Positions 12,181-25,536 are shown, numbered from the stretch's first letter. The stretch is DNA of 64,000 nucleotides from Nautilus pompilius (GCA_018389105.1 JACATO010002134.1:310001-374000); one strand, 5' to 3'. Numbers and translations: made by a program. Notes: generated by a model from the letters alone, not told the origin.

Positions 12181-14140
12181 GTACTGCTAGTGTCGGAATG
12201 AGAGGGTAAAGTACTGCTAGTGTCGGACTGAGAGGGTAAAGTACTGCTAGTGTCGGAATGAGAGGGTAAAGTACTGCTAGTGTCGGACTGAGAAGGTAAA
12301 GTACTGCTAGTGTCGGACTGAGAGGGTAAAGTACTGCTAGTGTCGGACTGAGAGAGATTAAAGTACTGCTAGTGTCGGACTGAGAGGGTAAAGTACTGCT
12401 AGTGTCGGACTGAGAGAGAGTAAAGTACTGCTAGTGTCGGACTGAGAAGGTAAAGTACTGCTAGTGTCGGACTGAGAAGGTAAAGTACTGCTAGTGTCGG
12501 ACTGAGAAGGTAAAGTACTGCTAGTGTCGGACTGAGAGAGTAAAGTACTGCTAGTGTCGGACTGAGAGAGAGTAAAGTACTGCTAGTGTCGGACTGAGAG
12601 GGTAAAGTACTGCTAGTATCGGACTGAGAGGGTAAAGTACTGCTAGTGTCGGACTGAGAGAGAGTAAAGTACTGCTAGTGTCGGACTGAGAAGGTAAAGT
12701 ACTGCTAGTGTCGGACTGAGAAGGTAAAGTACTGCTAGTGTCGGACTGAGAGGGTAAAGTACTGCTAGTATCGGACTGAGAGGGTAAAGTACTGCTAGTG
12801 TCGGACTGAGAGAGAGTAAAGTACTGCTAGTGTCGGACTGAGAGAGAGTAAAGTACTGCTAGTGTCGGACTGAGAGGGTAAAGTACTGCTAGTGTCGGAC
12901 TGAGAGAGAGTAAAGTACTGCTAGTGTCGGACTGAGAGGGTAAAGTACTGCTAGTGTCGGACTGAGAGGGTAAAGTACTGCTAGTGTCGGACTGAGAGGG
13001 TAAAGTACTGCTAGTGTCGGACTGAGAGAGAGTAAAGTACTGCTAGTGTCGGACTGAGAGGGTAAAGTACTGCTAGTGTCGGACTGAGAGGGTAAAGTAC
13101 TGCTAGTGTCGGACTGAGAGAGGGTAAAGTACTGCTAGTGTCGGACTGAGAGGGTAAAGTACTGCTAGTGTCGGACTGAGAGAGTAAAGTACTGCTAGTG
13201 TCGGACTGAGAGGGTAAAATACTGCTAGTGTCGTACTGAGAGGGTAAAGTACTGCTAGTATCGGACTGAGAGGGTAAAGTACTGCTAGTGTCGGACTGAG
13301 AGGGTAAAGTACTGCTAGTGTCGGACTGAGAGAGGGTAAAGTACTGCTAGTGTCGGACTGAGAGGGTAAAGTACTGCTAGTGTCGGACTGAGAGGGTAAA
13401 GTACTGCTAGTGTCGGACTGAGAGAGTAAAGTACTGCTAGTGTCGGACTGAGAGGGTAAAGTACTGCTAGTGTCGGACTGAGAGGGTAAAGTACTGCTAG
13501 TGTCGGACTGAGAGGGTAAAGTACTGCTAGTGTCGGACTGAGAGGGTAAAGTACTGCTAGTGTCGGACTGAGAGGGTAAAGTACTGCTAGTGTCGGACTG
13601 AGAGGGTAAAGTACTGCTAGTGTCGGACTGAGAGGGTAAAGTACTGCTAGTGTCGGACTGAGAAGGTAAAGTACTGCTAGTCTCGGACTGAGAGAGTAAA
13701 GTACTGCTAGTGTCGGACTGAGAGAGTAAAGTACTGCTAGTGTCGGACTGAGAGGGTAAAGTACTGCTAGTGTCGGACTGAGAGGGTAAAGTACTGCTAG
13801 TGTCGGACTGAGAGAGAGTAAAGTACTGCTAGTGTCGGACTGAGAGGGTAAAGTACTGCTAGTGTCGGACTGAGAGGGTAAAGTACTGCTAGTGTCGGAC
13901 TGAGAGGGTAAAGTACTGCTAGTGTCGGACTGAGAGGGTAAAGTACTGCTAGTGTCGGACTGAGAGGGTAAAGTACTGCTAGTATCGGACTGAGAGGGTA
14001 AAGTACTGCTAGTGTCGGACTGAGAGAGTAAAGTACTGCTAGTGTCGGACTGAGAGAGAGTAAAGTACTGCTAGTGTCGGACTGAGAGGGTAAAGTACTG
14101 CTAGTTTCGGACTGAGAGGGTAAAATACTGCTAGTGTCGC
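12181..14140. repeat. 30-bp minisatellite, about 65 copies
   Basis: Head-to-tail copies of a unit made of GTACTGCTAGTGTCGGACTG plus AGAGGGTAAA. The first 20 bases are almost invariant; rare changes include GTATCGG, GTCTCGG, GTTTCGG and AAAATACTG. The last ten or twelve bases fall into a few classes: AGAGGGTAAA, AGAGAGTAAA, AGAAGGTAAA (all 30-bp units) and AGAGAGAGTAAA or AGAGAGGGTAAA (32-bp units). Because most units are a multiple of three, one reverse frame stays open for short runs and would give a repeating YPLSPTLAVL decapeptide, but the 32-bp units break it. I do not regard it as coding. High identity between copies suggests recent expansion or continuing homogenisation. Confidence 0.98.
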
Positions 14141-15152
14141 ACAGAAGAAACTGCTTTAACATGCGGCTGTCTTCATTTAAAATTAAAAAAACAATTAGAG
14201 CTGATTTAAATATTTTATCCTCGAAAGTTATTACTTCCAACCGAAACCCAGAATCAATATTAGTAATAGTCAGCGTAATTCCCTTGTCACATGCAAAATC
14301 TCGTTTCCATGGTATTTATTAAATGTCTGTTCATTAATAATGAGAATTTTATTATTGTGCCGTAACTCGAAACTCTGGCACCAATGAATTCATTTTTTTA
14401 AATTCTGGAAGCCATCTTTCATGGTTCTCTTGATATTCGTTGTTTAATAAACTGGCGTTTATATAATTTTTATTATAATGACAGTAATCGTAGCAATGGG
14501 CAGTGGAAAAAATATAAAACGGTTAAAGATTAGGGAACATTTTTTTTTAGCGATTTGCACCTGGTAGTGATGTACAACAACGGAACTGTCGCCATCTGGC
14601 GTCTGAGTGAGGCACCAGCAATCTGCGCGTATGATGGAATAAAAGCTTTTTGGCAGCAGTATTCAGTTGTAATGTTTTTAACATTTAGAAGAGTGGATTA
14701 ATATTTTTAAGTACATTATCTTATTTTTCACATAAAATACGACAACAAGAGGAAAAGAAACAAAAGAACAAATCTATTCTGCTGGATGGTTGAAAAATCG
14801 CTGCTCTAAAGAGAGTTATCTACACTTGGCCAAATACTCTAAGCGTGAGACTAACTATTCGCTCTCCTGGTACATGACAAGGGCGTTGAAACAAATGCGC
14901 TTTTAAATGCACTTTTAATTTAGAAAAGATGTCTCTACGTCGTTTATCTAAAGCTTTGAATATTATTTATATACTAGTGTGCTTGTCAGTCAAAGATGGC
15001 GGGGAAGCAAAAGGTATGAATATCGGATGGGTCATAAAGAAAACAATTCAAATGTCGTCACCCTCCAAAAAGAAAGAATGGCAACTGGTTTATATACATA
15101 TTAGATTGTTCTTATTTACATGTATTATCGATTTTATATAATTTTTAATGCT

Positions 15153-15199
<47 letters not shown>

Positions 15200-18100
15200 C
15201 GCACAGATATGCCGTCATTAAACACACACAATGAAGTTAGAGCTTTACGTCAGAAGCGTTATCAAAAGAAAGGACAACTGGCTTTTATATATAATAAATT
15301 TTTTTGTGTGGGATCAATTACATTTGGTATAGGTATTCAACATGATGTAATATCAGCCAGTGTCAGTTACTGGTTCAACTTACTTATCCACTTTTTTTTC
15401 TCCATTATTTGCGCTTCTAAATAATTCCGAGGAGTGTCGGCTGTCATGCTATTTGAGGAATTCTTGGGAAAAGGATCTCACTATTTTCCTTAGTGAACAC
15501 TCTGTCCAAGTCTGATCGAAGAGTAAACTCTCGTTGATTTCGCTCCACGATCTTATCGATTTTATTTCACCTTCCTGATAGGAAATTCACAGGATTTAGT
15601 TGAACATGATGTTCGGCACATCGCCTTCCGCAGCCGTCCGACAATGTCATGCACACCTGTAACTTACTGCACCTCTTGCATATAAATGTTTGTTATATTT
15701 TCCAAATAACTGCATCTCCATCGATACTTTCTAAATCAGAGTAAGATGCGGGGCTTGAGACAGCAGTTCCCGTGAACGAAAGCGAGGCTAAAAATAAAAA
15801 AAAACAAAAACAAAAACGCTTTTGTCTATGTTCCACAATTAAGGTAAATTAGTTCCAAAACCAGGCTGTTGCTTTGTCATAAGCTACTCGTTAATAATAC
15901 AACCTCTAGTTCTTTTTTTAATTTTGGGATGGAGAGGGGAGAGCCAGCAGTGGTGAGAAGTATCAGTTTACTTTTAGCTACTGTTGCTGAAATTGATTTA
16001 TTGATCATCCGTCGTGGCGCTCACCTGTTTTACCGCATTGATAGTTTGATTAACCATCGACACCTTCTCTCGTGTCTTGTTCAGATTGGCAGCTTAATAG
16101 ACACGGCGCCTTGGCCGACTAATGTATTAATGTAACTTATGCTAGTGATAAATCTTACTCTATGTTTCTAGATCTTTATGAACCACTTTAAATTACCAAT
16201 TACCTATTGCTCAGCAATTCAAATATTCATTTCTTAATTGCATTTAGTGGGGTCCTGTCTTTGCTACAGATCTAGGGCACAACAAATTTTGTCTTTATTA
16301 GTTTACTGAACAGATAATAATATAAATTTTTTAATTCTGGAAAACATAAAGCGCAATAATTACATCTAAATACGCAAAAAGATCGATATAATCATACCGT
16401 TATTTTGTATTTCATTAAATTTAATATAATTTATTTGATAAATCAAAAGAAAATGTGCGAAATTGGCATCAGAAAAACACGAAACAAAACAATTTATCAA
16501 CATTAAAGTTTGATTCGCGAAGATTTTAGTGATTTGCATTCAGTTCTTTGTTCGTTATAAGAGAAAATGTCTACCATAAAACTTATTCTGATTGCATTAC
16601 CCACCATTAAAACCATTTTGGTAATTTTTTTTGCACGTAAAATTCTTTATTTTCGGTCCTAGGAACGGATCTGACGACTTTGGAATGTAGCATGGTTTAT
16701 TTTCCAGTTGTTGTGGGCAAAGGGAAAACTTAGATTTTTGGAGATAGATTATAATGTTTAGGATCGAAAGACAAAAAGAAGTGAAATATCCCGAAGTTAG
16801 GCCGGAGAAGAGGAGCGAGACAGGTGTTAGACACTCTGCGATTCCAAACTCCGAAACTTTATAATTACTTCGGTGTTTTGTTGCTCTGTGCTGATAGAGA
16901 CATTAGGAATTTTTAAAAAAAAATTAAATAATTGTTTCTGCTGTTCTTTCGAATATTTATTTGATGCTTTCGACGAAGCTGTGAGTAGATCAGTTTACCT
17001 GTACTGCGGAAATCCTTTGAACTGAAAGAGGCAGAGCATTTATACCAGCAAAGCGTCGAATGGTTTTGTTGCTGCTGTAAGTTTGGTGAAGCATAAAACG
17101 AGCAAACATCATGAGAAATCTCTTTTATCCTTCACACGGGATAACTCTGAGCAGCCTATGGTACTTTGTTAATTCGTTTGTGCTCGGACATAAGTAGTTG
17201 TAGATGCACATGATAACGACGTTTCGTCGGTAACTGTGGCGGTTCAGAACGTCCTATCCGGTGATACGCTCGGCCGTCTCCGCAATACGGAAATCTGGGA
17301 AAACAATTCAGGCGAACACCTGAAGGTTTGAAATCTGTGGATTTATTTTTCCCAATGGTTTAAACAGATCACCAAAAAAGGGCGATTAAAATCCAGAAAT
17401 TAGTAGAGATATTTCTCCCATTTATTCGGCAACATACATAATCCATATTACGCGGATAAATGTATATCAGCATCATTCTGTGATGCCAACGGTGTCACTG
17501 TCAACGGTCACCAGCGATTTGCTAAAATAATCGATCAGGAAGCAATCAAGATTAACAGGGATTAGAAAAAAGACGCTTGAAAAATATATGATTTTGTGTG
17601 CGCTCGCGCGCAAATGTGCGTCTTGTAGACAACAGGGATCATCAGTTTTATACTTCAGCAGACAGCTACTCTCAAAGATCATTAAGATTACTGAAATACA
17701 AGTAAACATCCGAATGGGATTAGTTAGGGTCGCGAAATCTAAACCTGACGAGTCCCTCCTCATCTAGCGGCGAAAGCGGAAGTGCTGTCAGAAGTAGGGC
17801 TCGCCGATAGCTGACCATTTCCATGTAAGATTTAACGAGATCAATTCGAAAACCGCACCGGGGTTAAAAAATATAAATTTTACAAAAATTTCAACACCGA
17901 TGATTTCAGAAATTCTATCCAGCGGAGAGAAAACGGTGCAATTAGTGACCTATTCTTTGGGCGGAAATTTTTGGATATAATTATACAAAGAAAATCAGTG
18001 TTTCTTGTGAGCTTGGTACAGTTCACGTCAGGAAACAGATTAGCTTTCATGAATAAAATCTGGGTGGCCGTTAAGTCTCGTCAGCTTAAGACTGCCAGTG

Positions 18101-18583
18101 GTTAGGTCATTCACCGAATAAGCGTTAGGGGGGGGTATTGTGGATGTCTAGCTGAATGCCACTAATGTCTAACGATCGGTAATGGCATCTGGCTCTGGCA
18201 ATAAATATTTTAAAGGTGTTGCAGAACACCCTCACTGATTTTCAAGAAATACCGACTTAAATAAACGATTGTGAAAGATTTCGTATAATACAAGCTTTTT
18301 GACCCGCTGAGAATTATTCAATTTCTAATATGCTAAAAACCATCGGTTTTCAGTTAATACAATTGGTCGTCGCGTAACTGTATTCAATATACATGTTTCT
18401 TTTATATCACTATTCTCAGTTCTGTATTTTTTCGCCACACTTCAAAGATTTCTACTGTCAGCAGTATCACTCATTTGTTATCAGTCTTCTTAAGACTACT
18501 CATTTTTCCACGCTTTTCCCGCAAGTGATGATCTTGATTACTTTACCTGCATTTAGATACTTGTTCCTTCCAGATGTCTGCTT
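14141..18583. other. unassigned AT-rich sequence
   Basis: No gene, RNA or transposon recognised in 4.4 kb. A (TA)n microsatellite lies at about 15154-15197. Frames of 60-102 codons are scattered on both strands with no known motif. Confidence 0.45.
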
Positions 18584-18658
18584 AAACCGTTTGCACAGAT
18601 TATATATGAGAGAGAGAGAGAGAGTCTTCCGTTTAGCGACCAAACCGTTTACCCAGAT
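18584..18658. repeat. short GA tract flanked by a 17-bp direct repeat
   Basis: AAACCGTTTGCACAGAT at 18584-18600 and AAACCGTTTACCCAGAT at 18642-18658 match at 15 of 17 positions. They enclose 41 bp that begin TATATATGAGAGAGAGAG and end TCTTCCGTTTAGCGACC. This could be a small insertion with a long target duplication, or a tandem duplication in which one copy gained the GA tract. Confidence 0.8.
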
Positions 18659-20196
18659 GTCTATACTATATGCCAAAAGTATTTTACTGGATGTTACGTA
18701 ATAAACCAATAAGCCGTCACGCCATCACCAAAACCATGTTATATGGTAGTTAAGCAGACACTTAATTGATGGTCTGTTGCTGGTGACGACGGGTAGTGAT
18801 TAAGCTGATGCCGACTGACAGCTCTCAGCTGAAAAGCATTCGTTGTAAGATGGTAATTAAAAGGAATAATACGCATGTGTTATCAATCTTAGAGCGACGC
18901 ACGAATGGACGTGGTAGTGCATAATCTCATCGGCCCTTTTCTCAAGACTAGTCATTTGTACTAAATACTCTAGTACGTGCTTATGAGGTGAACATTAATT
19001 CTGCTCCATCATCTTGAGTGGAGTTATCTTCTTTATCTCTGCAGAAGTGACCCTGTTTCCCTAAGCACGTGATCGCCACGTGTGATCGCCTTATAACATT
19101 TAAAAGAAACTGTTCGTTCCTGATGAACCCAACTCTTCCGAATTTCTTAGCGTGAAAGGGCAACAGGAGGAATTAGTAGAGATATTCCTTTTTTATTTAG
19201 CGCTATATCATAATTATTTTGGGAAATGTCTGTCAACATCTCTTTATGGTCCCAGTGGCAGGTAACTCTCAGATATTCTCAATCTCCTTGTTTCTTTTTT
19301 TTTTTTTTGTGATTGGTTTCAGAGATTGTTGGCGTGGTAAAGAGCTTCATAGTAAAAGAAAATGGCTTCTCCGACAGTGTTTACTACTCCGTACCAACCG
19401 CACAAAAATAACTTCCTTGCAAAGTTGTATTTAAATCAGAATAAATCCCTAAAAAGAAATAATGGTCTTCTAGAGCAAAATAGCCCACCCCCGAATTGAA
19501 GGGCGAAGAGATAATATATTGATGGGTTATCTCCCCTGTTCTCAACATTCTAATTATCGTTTAGATCAAGAAGTGGTAGCTCGTGTTTAATTGGATGTAT
19601 CATAAATCAGTTGATTTTCATAATCGCTTGACTCTACGGCCTCTTTCACAGTGGGAAAATCCTCATTCGAGTTAATGGGAGGATCCAAGCTCCTCGACAA
19701 TTCCTGGCTGACAAAGTTGCGCAGAACCAAAGAAATGAGAAATACCGATGACCAGATAGCAAGACACCGTTTCGGGAACAAAGAAAGCGGTAACAGCACT
19801 TTCTTCTTCCTTTTAAATTAGATTAAATACTAGCAATCACGTCCGACTGAATCACAGATGCTTACTGTCAGAGATAAGAAACGCAGACGACATCGCGCCA
19901 CCATTATTACAACAACAAACAAAAAAAACAAAACAACAAATCACGTGGCTAAAAATTCTCGATCGCGCATTTGTAATTTTGCCTGCCCAATCCCAGCCAT
20001 CAGGGGGAGATAATAAGAAATGCAGACCATAGCACGCAAACTTATTCGGTCGTTTAACCACTTTGGAGGAACCACCCTGACAAAGGAGTTTGATTAGACC
20101 TTGAACCGGCGTGATTAGTTACGTCTCAACAAAATTCCGCGGAAAGCTTTCTAGAAGGAAGTCGGAAGTCGGGGTTTGTATGGTTTAAGTGGAGGT
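18659..20196. other. unassigned intergenic sequence
   Basis: Nothing recognised. Short frames on both strands are compatible with chance. Confidence 0.45.
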
Positions 20197-20330
20197 CTTA
20201 GAGAGAGCGAGATGGAGAGAGAGAGAGATGGAGAGAGAGAGGGGAGAGAGAGAGATGGAGAGAGAGAGGAGAGATGGAGAGATGGAGAGAGATGCCGTCA
20301 GTACAGAGAGAGAGAGAGAGATGGAGATGG
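20197..20330. repeat. GA microsatellite with GATGGA interruptions
   Basis: (GA)n punctuated by GATGGAGAGA at irregular spacing, interrupted by a short unique stretch (TGCCGTCAGTACAG) before a final GA run. It belongs to the same GATGGA-punctuated class as 3541-3637 and, in the opposite orientation, 30799-31026. Confidence 0.95.
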
Positions 20331-20939
20331 AAGTTCTGCCATTCAAACAAGCCAACGGGTTGTCGGGAGGGAGTAATGTTGGGTCAGCTGTGGGCTGTAT
20401 AAAGGCCAGTCACTTATCGCGAACGCCCACGGGGTCGTTTAAGTAGGTACTTGATTGCTCGGTGACCTTTACGGTTCGCGTTGCTTTAAATTGCTAGCGG
20501 GGGAAGAACCGCCATTAAACGGCCGCGATATCAGATAAAGGGAAGGAAGTCTGCCACCCGGCCCTGCGGGAAGCGTCTCTGACGGAAACAGAGCGAATTA
20601 TTAGTTCGCCATCAGTGGAAGTAATAATCATAACAAAAAGGATATAAAACTATATGTTCATAATAAAAGCAGTAAAACATTAAACAGATAGAATTATATC
20701 AATAATTAAAGATTCTGTGTTTAAAGAAACTTTAGAAACTATATATATATATATTCACTTTAATTCCTTCATTCTTTGGACCTGGTGATGTAGGTACGGT
20801 GAAGTCACGCTCAGAAATGAAGGTCTTCGGTACCCTACATTTCAACACAAAGCAGACCAGGATTTAAATGGCGGATTACCTGGATAAAAGGCTTTAAATG
20901 CGTATTGAGAAGTAGCTTAAATAACCGGAGCCGAGAACA
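20331..20939. other. unassigned intergenic sequence
   Basis: Nothing recognised apart from a short (TA)n near 20742-20754. Confidence 0.45.
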
Positions 20940-21235
20940 CTCCGCCGAAGATGCGTTTCGTCATTATTCTCGGCCGAAGTAGTAGCCGGTGGGAGACCAG
21001 GTCCTTCCGAGGCGGTAAACGAACCCCTCCCCCAAACCAGAAAACTTTGCTTTGCAAAAGCGGAAGGGAGAAACCACGCAGCCGACCGCTAAAAAGAAAA
21101 GGAATCAGGGGAAAGAAGAAACCACGTCGGGGATGTAAGACGAGTCGAACCGGGCTTGGGGGGGGATTCGAACTCGGGTCCGTAGCCCTGTAAACCGACC
21201 AGGGGCAGGGGAGGGGGGTCGCCACGACTCCATCT
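20940..21235 (-). mobile_element. tRNA-headed SINE-like unit
   Basis: On the reverse strand a tRNA-related head runs from about 21235 to 21157. It holds CCTGGTCGGTTTACAGGGCT, resembling a decayed A box and D arm, and GAGTTCGAATCC (about 21165-21176), a good RNA polymerase III B box. A body of about 200 bp follows. The body resembles that of the unit at 55.6 kb in several short blocks (GGTTTCTCCC-like and the CGAGAATAATGACGAAACGCA end). No A-tail or target duplication was found, so the element is probably truncated or old. Assignment to a named cephalopod SINE family was not attempted. Confidence 0.5.
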
Positions 21236-22131
21236 TAGGAAAATTTAATTATTTATTTACTTTTAAATCTGAATAAACCATATACCCCCTTTTAAAAAAA
21301 AAAGAAGGGTGTTTGAATCTAAAGGTTTAAACAACCCTGATTACGCATGTACCGCCGTGCAATGACGTCACAAACAGGTCACGGAAGTTGTGACCTTAGT
21401 GTTGTTATTATAGGCTGGGGCAACCATCCGTCAGTTTGGCAAAGAATAATAAAAACGTTCTAGTCACGTGGCGCCATGGCGGCTTTGTTCAGAGCGAAGG
21501 AGGAGAAGAAAAAGAACAACAACACGGAGATCGATCAGTTCCAGCTCCGCCCTGTGTCGGTTCGAAAATCACAGAAAATCGTAAGAGCAACAAATTGCTT
21601 GGTATTAAGAGCGCGCAATTGTCCCCCCCCTCTTCCGTCCGTCAGCGTCGTCTAGTTATCCGCAGAGCAGAGAGACCGGCCAGGTTCCTTCCCATTAACC
21701 CACAGTATCGATTTATCCGCTCGAGAGACCTTATCCACTGATTATCACCTTCATACGCATAACTAAACTGCGGCGGCTCAGCCATCAGCCTGGAACTGAC
21801 GGCACTAGTTCCGATCTCCGTCAGGCCCAGCTCCGGTTAGCAACAGCCTCCCCCCCCCACCGTGTGAGTTTCCCCCCAGATCTAAACACTATGAGCGGCA
21901 GTAGGGATTTTCACGGAAGTGCCACAGCTGTTCCGCGCGGCGCAGGATTGGCAACGCTGCCTGGTGGACAACTGCGGTACCATGCACCATGCTTCCCCCC
22001 CCCTCACCGGAGTTGTCTCTTTCAGCTGCTGGATACTCATTTGACCGTCAAACAAAAACCAAAATCCCTGCGTTTTTTTCTTAATATAGAAAAATCGGCA
22101 GCCAATTCCGAGCTTCGGACAGCTAAACGGA
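21236..22131. other. unassigned CpG-rich sequence upstream of a CRE array
   Basis: About 21340-22130 is GC-rich with many CpGs and a lone TGACGTCA octamer at 21364-21371. Frames at 21436-21741 and 21864-22151 (forward) and 21882-22157 (reverse) have no recognisable domain. Promoter-like composition, but no transcript evidence can be read from sequence alone. Confidence 0.35.
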
Positions 22132-22461
22132 AGACTCTCTCTCTGTACTGACGTCATCGCTCTCTCTCTGTACTGACGTCACCGCTCTCTCTGTACTGAC
22201 GTCACCGCTCTCTCTCTACTGACGTCACCTCTCTCTCTACTGACGTCACCTCTCTCTCTCTCTCCCCCTCCCTCTCTCTCTACTGACGTCATCTCTCTCT
22301 CCCCTCTCCCTCTACTGACGTCACCTCTCTCTCTCCCTCCCTCCCTCTCTCTGTACTGACGTCATCTCTCTCTCCCCCCTCTCTCTCTACTGACGTCACC
22401 TCTCTCTCTCTCTCTCCCTCCCTCCCTCTCTCTCTACTGACGTCATCTCTCTCTCTCATGA
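22132..22461. repeat. polypyrimidine array with ten TGACGTCA octamers
   Basis: CT-rich spacer of 15-50 bp alternates with TACTGACGTCAYC. I count ten perfect copies of the palindrome TGACGTCA, the consensus cAMP response element bound by CREB/ATF-type bZIP proteins. Spacers contain CTCTCTCTGTACTGACG early on and CCCTCC blocks later. Whether any protein binds is not shown; the count is read directly. Confidence 0.95.
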
Positions 22462-25400
22462 TAAAACATTAAACATTTGAAAATTTAAGTACAGGGTTTC
22501 TCTATTAATTGACAATGTGACTTTCCTCAAATCTCTAGATTTCACCCTTTTTCTACAGTTCAACTGCTCAGTTGTTATCCTAATAGAAACTTGCGATAAG
22601 ATTTGTTTTCGGAGAGCAATAAAAGTTTTAAAAACAGCGGGGTCTTCCCCTTCAGAAAATTGGTTCCCTGACTTCTGAACCTATCGTAATAGGGGCCTCG
22701 TCTTGATCAAAATTTTCAAATAGCAATTTTTTTTTGGGGGGGGAGGAAATTTATTAAAAAGAATCGTATGTTTTTTCACTCTCTCTTTCACAAAACTTAC
22801 CTGCTTCGCACGTTCTTAAAAGTTTTTTTTCCAATTTTAAAATATAAAACTTTAAAAATAAAAATAGAAAATTTGTATTAGTTTTTCTTCAACATCAGCC
22901 AGTCTGCTAACATCGTAACGATACCAGGTTCCTATATCTTTTATGTAAATCGGAGAGGATTAATTAGTACATTTTACCCGAAGTTTTTACTTTGTAGCAA
23001 AATGCTATCTCACTGTAGAAGTCCGTAAAGGTTTCCTAGCTGCAGTAACCCCGAGCAATCGAAGAACTTTCGGGTCAGAAACAAAAAAAAAAAAAAAAGG
23101 AGCGAAACTGTTAATTAATTAAACGTGAGAAAACTGTACACTGAATCAGAGAGTGTGCTGTAACTGTTTAGTCTTTCTGGAAAACGTGTATAGCACATGT
23201 TGTTTTCAAGTGTAGCAAATACAATAAAAATAATGATGTAAGCATCTCTTACATTCATATTTTAATTATCCGTGATTATTGCCAAGTTATGAATTGCTTC
23301 TAACAACCTTAAAAAAAATTGTTTAATTTCGATAACACACACACAGTGCACTCTGATTAATTGAATGCATTTAAATAATTTCTGTTGGGCAAAGGTGTTG
23401 CTGATTTACTGTCCAGTACTAAAATCAAAGAGCAGTGTTGTGAATGTTCTAAAGAACGAAAGATTTTGGGCTCGTATTTGTCCAAGTCACCTGCCTAGAG
23501 AATTACTGTACAACACGTGTTTAATAAACGTAGAAATGGATTTCCAAGAAGAGAGGCAGGAGAGAAAACAGGCACAAAGGCGATGAGAATGGTAAAAGAA
23601 GGCGGATGAAGAATCACTAGCAGGAGAGTTAAGGATTTTTAATGTCCAAGCAGCTGAAAGATAGACTGCTTACTGGCAGATCGCGTGGCAGGGTGGCCAG
23701 GGAAAAGCCGTTCATCAAGTAAGATAAAAGAGAGCAAAACCGCTGCAATTTGAGAAGAGCATCTCAGAGAGCCTCCAGACTTTATGACTAACGTTTTATT
23801 TGCTAATGAAAGTAGAAAGAATATTTATTAATTCATCACGCGATTATAATTCTGGTCGACCCGAAGGAGAGTTTGATGAAATGTCCCTAGCAGTAATCCA
23901 AAGGTTGGGATATTGGGTCGCATGACCGCCAAATGGAATTCATTTTGCAAGCGTGTAAACGGATTTAAACAACCAATTTTGTGAAACAACAGATTACTTT
24001 GGTCAACTACTTTGATCCTTCACTGTACTTCTCTGTAATTGATAAAAAAAAAAAAAACGCACTACTTACGCCACCTACACTAGGAGAAGCCGCCAACGCC
24101 TTGCTTTACGATTGCCATTGTTTGCACAGCAGCCAAAAGATGGGTTATGGCACTTTAAGAAAACGAGGATGTAGACGACCATTGATGTAACATCAGCCTT
24201 TTCACGGAAAAGAGATATAACACTAAATATGCATCACAAAGGAAACAAAAAAATACATCTTTATTGGAAAACCAAAACAACAACAACAACAAAACAAACA
24301 TGTATATCCACTGAAAATATCCACCATTTGCATAAATGCGAACAATGTCACCTGAAAACCGAATATGTCTAATTCAAAGTGTATCCGAGGAAATCCGACA
24401 GCTTCAATAAGCCTGTCCTTTGATAACCAACTATAGGTAATGCCGCAAACAGTTTTATAGATTAGAAAGTCGACTATGGTAATCTTCAGCCAGACGTCTT
24501 CCTATGGAAAATCGAATGCGTTCACATGATTTGACACAGCGAAGATTAATCTAAATAAGAACTCGCCCCACAGGCACGTGCACCTTGCTACTCATCAAGC
24601 GTGGCCGCCTTGCTAGGCAACGTGATGTCAGCTCATAACCGCAGCGCCGTCATCGGATCTGTGCCGATGCTGTGGAACTTACCGTTAACCGGGAACGGTC
24701 TCCGTGAGGATGAAGAAGTCCGTCTGCTCTTGGTTAGAATAGCTAGCAGCATTGTAGAGTCTAACGGCAGGTTATCGTCCGGCGTTATATTGCACAGCGA
24801 AAGAGTTTTGCTCTCGAGATTAAACTGGCGACACGATGTAGTCGGCCCCGAGACGGGTAATCAAGGCAGAGTGCTTTGTCATAGCCCTGCTTAAAGCAGA
24901 AACATATAAAACCAGAACACTTTTGTTTTAGACAATACGGTCACATCTCGTGTAGGGGGAAAGAAGTCAAAAAGCTTGGATCATCGAACACCGCTTTAAT
25001 TACTGATACATTTGTCATCCAAAAAAATGTAACCGATCTGGTGAGAAACATTTTCCATTTTGTTTCTTTTTTCGCACAATGTTTGAAAATTAACAGCTCA
25101 CAGATCTTGTTAGGCGGCATTTCATCTTTAACGTAGACACAGTTCAGTTTTATGCTCGCATTATTCGCAGGTAGCTTTAGATGGCCCGTTCACCTACACT
25201 ATAATTCGATCTAGTTCTTTGATTTCGCTTGGGCGAGGTGACACAGCACCAGTCCTAGTCTAATATCTGCCCCCTCTACTAGCCCCGCGTTCGACGTAAA
25301 ACTCCGTTCGCGGTGAGATTTCAAAGAATTTTCTTCTTAACTGCAGTTAATCGTTTTGTTTTGAAGTTTTATTTCCATGTAAATTCTATTCACTATCCAA

Positions 25401-25504
25401 ATCCTCACAAAAAACCGAGAATTCTTAGGGTAGTAGTCAGCTTTAACTGCTAAACTTCGCATTCTAGCTGAAAGCTTCCATATTTGAGGATATTTTTTGC
25501 GCAC

Positions 25505-25536
<32 letters not shown>

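Noticed and set aside
12181-14140. Considered as a CRISPR-like array
   Set aside because: Units are contiguous with no unique spacers and the window is eukaryotic in character.
13797-14240. Reverse frame of 147 codons with a YPLSPTLAVL decapeptide repeat
   Set aside because: It covers only the end of the 30-bp minisatellite; 32-bp units elsewhere break the frame and there is no sign of codon constraint.
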